A stretch of DNA of 19,830 nucleotides from Prevotella sp. UBA5387 (GTDB taxonomy: Bacteria; Bacteroidota; Bacteroidia; Bacteroidales; Bacteroidaceae), in contig DHOP01000039.1 in NCBI GenBank assembly GCA_002407775.1, forward strand, positions 1 to 19,830. The letters run 5' to 3'. Of the stretch, positions 16,195 through 19,830 are shown in pieces. The stretch's first letter is position 1; each line of letters opens with the position of its first letter. Under the pieces are notes generated by a model, which saw only the letters and a list, made by a program, of their open reading frames with translations, was not told where the DNA came from and did not search any database. The translations under genes and the position numbers were made by a program.

Positions 16195-16219
16195 GCATCG
16201 CCCCTGGAGGAGCGAATGC
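16195..16219 (-). other. Hairpin between metK and the DUF4271 gene
   Basis: On the minus strand, GCAT-T-CGCTCC, a TCCA loop and GGGGCGATGC form a 10-bp stem with one bulged T, about 10 nt past the metK stop. No T-run follows, so it is not a standard terminator. It could weaken read-through or protect the metK mRNA 3' end. Confidence 0.4.
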
Positions 16220-16228
16220 TGTTGTGTG

Positions 16229-17518
16229 CTAAATACTAAATGCCTCGCGGATTCGCTCCACTTGGTCAAGTTTTTCCCATGTAAAGAGTTCTATCTCCAT
16301 GGTATTAGACTCATGGTAAAGACTTGTAAATGTCTTGGTCACTACCTCGTTCTTACGTCCCATGTGGCCATAGGCAGCAGTTTCAAAATACATAGGCTGA
16401 CGAAGCTTGAGGGTCCGTTCGATTGACTTTGGTCGGAGATCAAAGAGATGTTTGATTACTTCGGCAATCTCGGCATCCGAGGCTTGCACATGGCTTCGAC
16501 CATATGTATTGACATATACGCTCACTGGCTCGGCAACACCGATAGCATAAGCAAGCTGTACGAGCATCTCGTCGGCTACTCCTGCAGCCACCATGTTCTT
16601 TGCGATATAACGTGATGCATATGCCGCACTGCGGTCCACCTTACTAGGATCTTTGCCAGAGAAGGCACCACCACCATGGGCACCACGACCACCATAGGTG
16701 TCGACAATGATCTTACGACCTGTAAGGCCAGTATCTCCATGAGGTCCTCCAATGACAAACTTGCCAGTAGGATTCACCAAGTATTTGATGTCATCGTTGA
16801 AAAGCGCACGTAGTTTGTCACCGGCCTCTTCCATAACACGTGGCATGAGAATATTGATAATATCCTCACGAATCTTCAAGAGCATTTCATCATCAGCCTT
16901 ATCCTGTGCCTCTGGAGAGTCATTATCGGGCTCAACAAAGGGGTCGTGCTGTGTAGAAACGACTATTGTGTGAATTCGTTCCGGTTCGTTATTATCGTTA
17001 TATTGGATCGTTACCTGACTCTTGGCATCGGGGCGAAGATAAGTCATCTGCTTGCCTTCCTTGCGTATTTTTGACAAGGTCTGCATGATGAGATGTGCCA
17101 AATCAAGCGTAGCAGGCATATAGTTATCGGTCTCGTTGTTGGCATAGCCGAACATCATGCCTTGATCGCCAGCACCTTGGTTGTCCTCATCGATACGAGA
17201 AACGCCACGGTTGATATCATCACTCTGCTCATGTATGGCAGTTAGAATACCACATGAATTATAGTCAAACTGATAATCAGCCTTTGTATAACCTATGCTC
17301 TTAATGGCGCGACGCGCCATTGTCTGCAGGTCTATATATGCGGAGGAGCGTACTTCACCCATAATAACAACCTGACCCGTAGTAACAAATGTCTCTACAG
17401 CACAGTGTGCCTTCTCATCGTAGGCGAGAAATTGGTCGAGGATGGCATCTGAAATTTGATCGGCAACCTTGTCTGGATGTCCCTCAGACACCGATTCTGA
17501 TGAAAATAAATATGACAT
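16229..17518 (-). CDS. metK: S-adenosylmethionine synthetase
   Basis: Makes S-adenosylmethionine from methionine and ATP in the cytoplasm. The 429-residue protein begins MSYLFSSESVSEGHPDK (ATG at 17518). It contains the ATP-site HPDK (14-17), the signature GAGDQGMMFGYA (115-126) and the second signature GGGAFSGKDPSKVDRSAAY (282-300). Two insertions relative to the E. coli enzyme of about 384 residues (roughly 175-225 and near the C-terminus) explain the length, which is usual in Bacteroidetes. An in-frame ATG 14 codons upstream (17560) adds residues that match nothing in the family and is rejected. A canonical promoter lies about 100 nt upstream. It is the first gene of the leftward housekeeping cluster. 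Confidence 0.97.
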   Translation of the reverse strand: MSYLFSSESVSEGHPDKVADQISDAILDQFLAYDEKAHCAVETFVTTGQVVIMGEVRSSAYIDLQTMARRAIKSIGYTKADYQFDYNSCGILTAIHEQSDDINRGVSRIDEDNQGAGDQGMMFGYANNETDNYMPATLDLAHLIMQTLSKIRKEGKQMTYLRPDAKSQVTIQYNDNNEPERIHTIVVSTQHDPFVEPDNDSPEAQDKADDEMLLKIREDIINILMPRVMEEAGDKLRALFNDDIKYLVNPTGKFVIGGPHGDTGLTGRKIIVDTYGGRGAHGGGAFSGKDPSKVDRSAAYASRYIAKNMVAAGVADEMLVQLAYAIGVAEPVSVYVNTYGRSHVQASDAEIAEVIKHLFDLRPKSIERTLKLRQPMYFETAAYGHMGRKNEVVTKTFTSLYHESNTMEIELFTWEKLDQVERIREAFSI

Positions 17519-17618
17519 AAAACAAATATAAATTATAGCCAGCCTGCATACATGGCCCAATATGCTTTATTTATCCTGAGGGGGAAAGCTCGGATGGATG
17601 CAGCCGTCCGTCGACTTT
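17519..17618 (-). promoter_or_regulatory. Structured 5' leader of metK
   Basis: The predicted leader is about 100 nt. Read on the minus strand it contains CGGACGG-CTGCAT-CCATCCG (7-bp stem, one mismatch) and then GCATAT...GTATGC (about 6 bp). A GCTTT/AAAGC pairing lies between them. Regulation of metK by SAM-sensing RNA is known in other bacteria. No recognised SAM riboswitch core could be identified here, so a regulatory role is only a possibility. Confidence 0.3.
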
Positions 17619-17624
17619 GGGGTA

Positions 17625-17655
17625 CAAAGGTACGAAGAAAAAAGAAATAAGCAAA
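17625..17655 (-). promoter_or_regulatory. metK promoter
   Basis: On the minus strand, TTTG (17652-17655), a 19-nt spacer and TACCTTTG (17625-17632) give a full-consensus Bacteroidetes vegetative promoter. It probably drives metK and at least part of the downstream cluster to tyrS. Confidence 0.8.
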
Positions 17656-17970
17656 GTCAAACAAGGATTTCATGACCAACTGAGAAAACAAAAAAGGTTA
17701 CCGGCCGCACTTTAAGGCGTGATAGTTCTATCTACTGTCAATTTTATTGAGTTTCCAAATATAACTTTTTAGTGAAAAAACTTCCGATAATGGCCACTCT
17801 ATTTGTTGGAAGTAATTATCTTTGCTAACTGAAAAATTGTTTTTCCATAAGAAGTCAGATCAAAATACTAGAATATGAGAAATGAACCATTATCTTGAGA
17901 TGATTTCCGCCCTATGAGTAGTAAAATCATCGTAGACAATGTTCAGCATATTGTATAGGAGATAGACACG
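17656..17970 (+). other. Intergenic and leader region upstream of the sigma factor
   Basis: No gene is supported here. TATCTTTG at 17817-17824 is a full -7 element, within the same TAATTATCTTTGC core seen before the GH gene, but no TTTG is found at -33 spacing. A leader of about 140 nt follows. It contains an 8-bp hairpin GATGATTT (17899-17906) / AAATCATC (17924-17931). AGGAG at 17957-17961 is a strong Shine-Dalgarno sequence for the TTG start at 17971. Confidence 0.5.
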
Positions 17971-18537
17971 TTGTCAGAAAAGGAATTGGTATTTGAGTTG
18001 AAACAAGGGTCTCATAGAGCATTTGATGCCATTTATGAGAAGTATTCTCGACGGCTTTATCTTTACTGTTTTCAATATGTTAAGAATGCAGAAGAGACGG
18101 AGGAAATCGTACAGGATGTCTTTGTAAAGCTTTGGACCTCACGCGAGAAAATCAAGCAGGAGGAAACTCTATCTTCGCTGCTCTTTATCATGTCCAAGAA
18201 TTCGGTGATTACTGCCTATCGCAAGAATATGCGCTCTCCTATTTATGCCGAATATGTCGAAAATCAGGAATTTTGTTCCCAAGAGCGATCAGACCAGTGG
18301 CTCGAATATAGTGAGTTTGTCAAGCAACTGAATACTATTCTTGAAACATTCCCAAAGACGCAGCGACGAGTCATTGAACTTTCTCGGATTCAGGGACTGG
18401 ACAATAAATCGATAGCTGCCCAATTGTGTATTAGCGAGCAAACCGTGAAGAATCTCTCTTCAACAGGAATAAAAGCTCTTCGCGATCAACTCAAAGGATT
18501 CCCCACCATCTTCCTGGCATTACTTTTAATGAATTAA
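17971..18537 (+). CDS. ECF RNA polymerase sigma factor, Bacteroidetes type, TTG start
   Basis: Alternative sigma factor that directs RNA polymerase to a specific target operon when released by its anti-sigma factor. The 188-residue protein shows sigma region 2 (about 10-85; AFDAIYEKYSRRLY, then EEIVQDVFVKLW) and region 4 with a helix-turn-helix (about 120-175; TFPKTQRRVIELSRIQGLDN, then KSIAAQLCISEQTVKNLSS). A hydrophobic tail FPTIFLALLLM ends it, as in many Bacteroides ECF factors of the SusC-linked group. The start is TTG: an in-frame TAG lies five codons upstream (17956-17958), no ATG is available before region 2 is lost, and AGGAG sits 9 nt ahead. The FecR-type anti-sigma gene follows after 71 bp. 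The target operon is probably beyond the right edge. Confidence 0.93.
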   Translation: MSEKELVFELKQGSHRAFDAIYEKYSRRLYLYCFQYVKNAEETEEIVQDVFVKLWTSREKIKQEETLSSLLFIMSKNSVITAYRKNMRSPIYAEYVENQEFCSQERSDQWLEYSEFVKQLNTILETFPKTQRRVIELSRIQGLDNKSIAAQLCISEQTVKNLSSTGIKALRDQLKGFPTIFLALLLMN

Positions 18538-18608
18538 CAACTTACTTTCGGTACTTTTATAAAAACTCATCGTCTACACAAGAAACATAACTGCAGTAAC
18601 AAACGGAA

Positions 18609-19589
18609 ATGGAAGATTTGGATCTTAAATACAGAACAGACCATCTCACTATCAGTGAGCTGAAGACTTGGGGAGACCAAATTTCAGCGATGGATGATAG
18701 TGCCTTGGAGGATATTCTGGAAACCGTTTGGAATAAGGAATCCTACAACGAAGACAATGTTGACGAAGAAACATTGAGCCGCATCAAATCCAGGATTGAC
18801 GAAGAAACTTCTGAGGCAAGACCTTCTGTCTTCAAACCTATATTTACACGCGTCCTTCGGATAGCAGCCGCAGTTATGTTGCCCTTGCTGCTTATCTCTA
18901 CCCTATACTTATATAAGGAGAACAAGCAATTGGCTGCAGATACCATTACCTTTTCGACTGGAAAAGGGGAACGTGCTTCCATCACATTGCCAGATGGAAC
19001 TCAGGTCAGCCTCAACTATGATACACGACTTGTTTATACTCCCAAACTCTACAGCAAAGATCAACGTCGAGTTGAACTCAACGGCGAAGCTTATTTCGAT
19101 GTTGCCAAGAATAAGGACTGTCCTTTCTTTATTGACGCTAAGAACCTTGAAGTAAAAGTACTGGGAACGAAATTCAATTTATTGGCACGCAACAAACATA
19201 CAAGTGCTGAATTATGCCTTGACGAGGGCCACGTCCAATTTACTTCCCTAGTCAATAAAGAAGCCGTTACTATGACTGCTGGCGACTATGCCGTTTTGGA
19301 CTATGCTACTGGACATATTTCGATCACTCAGAAGAACGAACTTCGTGATGCTACCGCCTGGAAAAAAAACGAAATGGTCTTTCAAGACAAAGCCCTAGAG
19401 GACGTCATTGAAGAGTTGAAAGATGTTTATGGTGTCAAATTTAATTTGCCTAATTCTGCTTTGAATCAGGGTGGATTCACAGGGACTCTTCCTCTGAACA
19501 ATCTTGAACTTGCTGTCAAGATTATTTGTTCATCCTATGAGATGAACTATACTATCCAAGGGAATAAAGTAGTGATGAGTCCGAAATAG
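18609..19589 (+). CDS. FecR-family anti-sigma factor
   Basis: Inner membrane regulator that holds the ECF sigma factor inactive until an outer membrane transporter signals substrate. The 326-residue protein has a cytoplasmic N-terminal region that would bind sigma (1-80, acidic), one membrane helix (about 84-102; IAAAVMLPLLLISTLYLY), and a periplasmic FecR domain (about 113-215; GKGERASITLPDGTQVSLN and VELNGEAYFDVAKN). It ends in a DUF4974 domain (about 255-325; MVFQDKALEDVIEELKDVYG), related to the STN fold. This layout is standard for Bacteroidetes sigma/anti-sigma pairs. The SusC at 431-3583 lacks an STN domain, so another transporter, most likely encoded next on the right, should be its partner. 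Confidence 0.94.
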   Translation: MEDLDLKYRTDHLTISELKTWGDQISAMDDSALEDILETVWNKESYNEDNVDEETLSRIKSRIDEETSEARPSVFKPIFTRVLRIAAAVMLPLLLISTLYLYKENKQLAADTITFSTGKGERASITLPDGTQVSLNYDTRLVYTPKLYSKDQRRVELNGEAYFDVAKNKDCPFFIDAKNLEVKVLGTKFNLLARNKHTSAELCLDEGHVQFTSLVNKEAVTMTAGDYAVLDYATGHISITQKNELRDATAWKKNEMVFQDKALEDVIEELKDVYGVKFNLPNSALNQGGFTGTLPLNNLELAVKIICSSYEMNYTIQGNKVVMSPK

Positions 19590-19830
19590 TTCATTGGGTT
19601 CTATTGTTATTGTTTAACCATAGGACTTTACCTGATTCTAATCTTTTTGGGCTTATCCCAACTTCTGTTTTCTTGAAATTCTTGTATCTTTTAATCACCT
19701 TGATCGTCGTCAACATTATACGATTGGATGACCTATTTCCTATACTTTTTGAAACGAACAATACAGGTTTTGCGAAAGGATAGTTTTGGCGGTGCGTTTA
19801 GTATCTAATTGACTTATATCAGATTTACTT
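19590..19830. other. Region downstream of the anti-sigma gene
   Basis: No open gene is seen. A small hairpin TTGGG-CTTAT-CCCAA (19647-19661) followed by T-rich sequence may be a weak terminator. TAGTTTTG at 19781-19788 matches the -7 consensus but has no TTTG at the right distance, which would suit a promoter used by the ECF sigma factor instead. A SusC-type gene is expected just beyond the edge. Confidence 0.3.

Noticed and set aside
17519..17560. A 14-residue N-terminal extension of MetK from an upstream ATG
   Set aside because: The family starts at MSYLFSSESVSEGHPDK, and the extra residues match nothing and fall in the leader.
17519..17618. A SAM-II riboswitch before metK
   Set aside because: GATAAAT followed by AAAGC loosely recalls the SAM-II 3' part, but the matching 5' loop sequence and pseudoknot partners are missing.
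1..19830. CRISPR arrays, transposases, integrases, toxin-antitoxin or phage genes
   Set aside because: No regularly spaced repeats and no proteins of these families were seen on either strand.

Overview
The window looks like chromosomal DNA from a gut or rumen Bacteroidetes, most likely Prevotella/Segatella or a close relative. The evidence is a SusC/SusD pair, Bacteroidetes-type promoters (TAnnTTTG at -7 with TTTG at -33), a Bacteroidetes ECF sigma factor with a FecR-type anti-sigma factor, a DUF4271 gene next to hemD, and a glycoside hydrolase ending in a type IX secretion (T9SS) sorting tail. The genus is an inference from these features, not from a database match.

Left part (1-9541): a small polysaccharide utilization locus on the + strand. 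It comprises a TonB-dependent SusC-like transporter, a SusD-like surface lipoprotein, a strong terminator, then a separately promoted 1192-residue enzyme. That enzyme joins a GH5 domain, a GH43 domain with its C2 beta-sandwich, a Big_2-like domain, a CBM-like beta-sandwich and a T9SS C-terminal domain. The GH5 would cut a backbone, the GH43 would remove pentose units or side chains, and SusCD would import the oligosaccharides. Xylan-type hemicellulose is the likeliest target, but this is unproven. No regulator of the locus is in the window. A leftward promoter at 61-90 shows that a divergent gene lies just outside the left edge.

Middle (9542-12190): a patchwork region. It holds a bidirectional terminator, a decayed 3' half of a tRNA, an exported alpha/beta hydrolase with its own promoter, a convergent cytoplasmic cyclophilin, the C-terminal stub of a lost EamA/DMT transporter, and an intact tRNA-Gln(UUG) with promoter and terminator. 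The repeated tRNA 3' end suggests past insertion or rearrangement at the tRNA gene.

Right-middle (12308-17518): a leftward housekeeping cluster in the order metK, DUF4271 membrane protein, hemD, rnpA, yidD, tyrS. Most junctions are tight (4-12 bp), so it is probably read largely from the canonical metK promoter at 17625-17655. The metK leader is about 100 nt long and has two hairpins.

Right end (17656-19830): an ECF sigma factor that starts with TTG behind a good Shine-Dalgarno sequence, and its FecR-type membrane anti-sigma factor. Such pairs normally precede a SusC that carries an STN domain, and that gene is probably beyond the right edge. The SusC in this window has no STN domain and is unlikely to be their partner.

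Most of the window is recognisable biology. The items most worth a second look are the GH5-GH43-T9SS fusion, the tRNA half-copy, the EamA stub, the hydrolase with no visible catalytic acid, and the metK leader.
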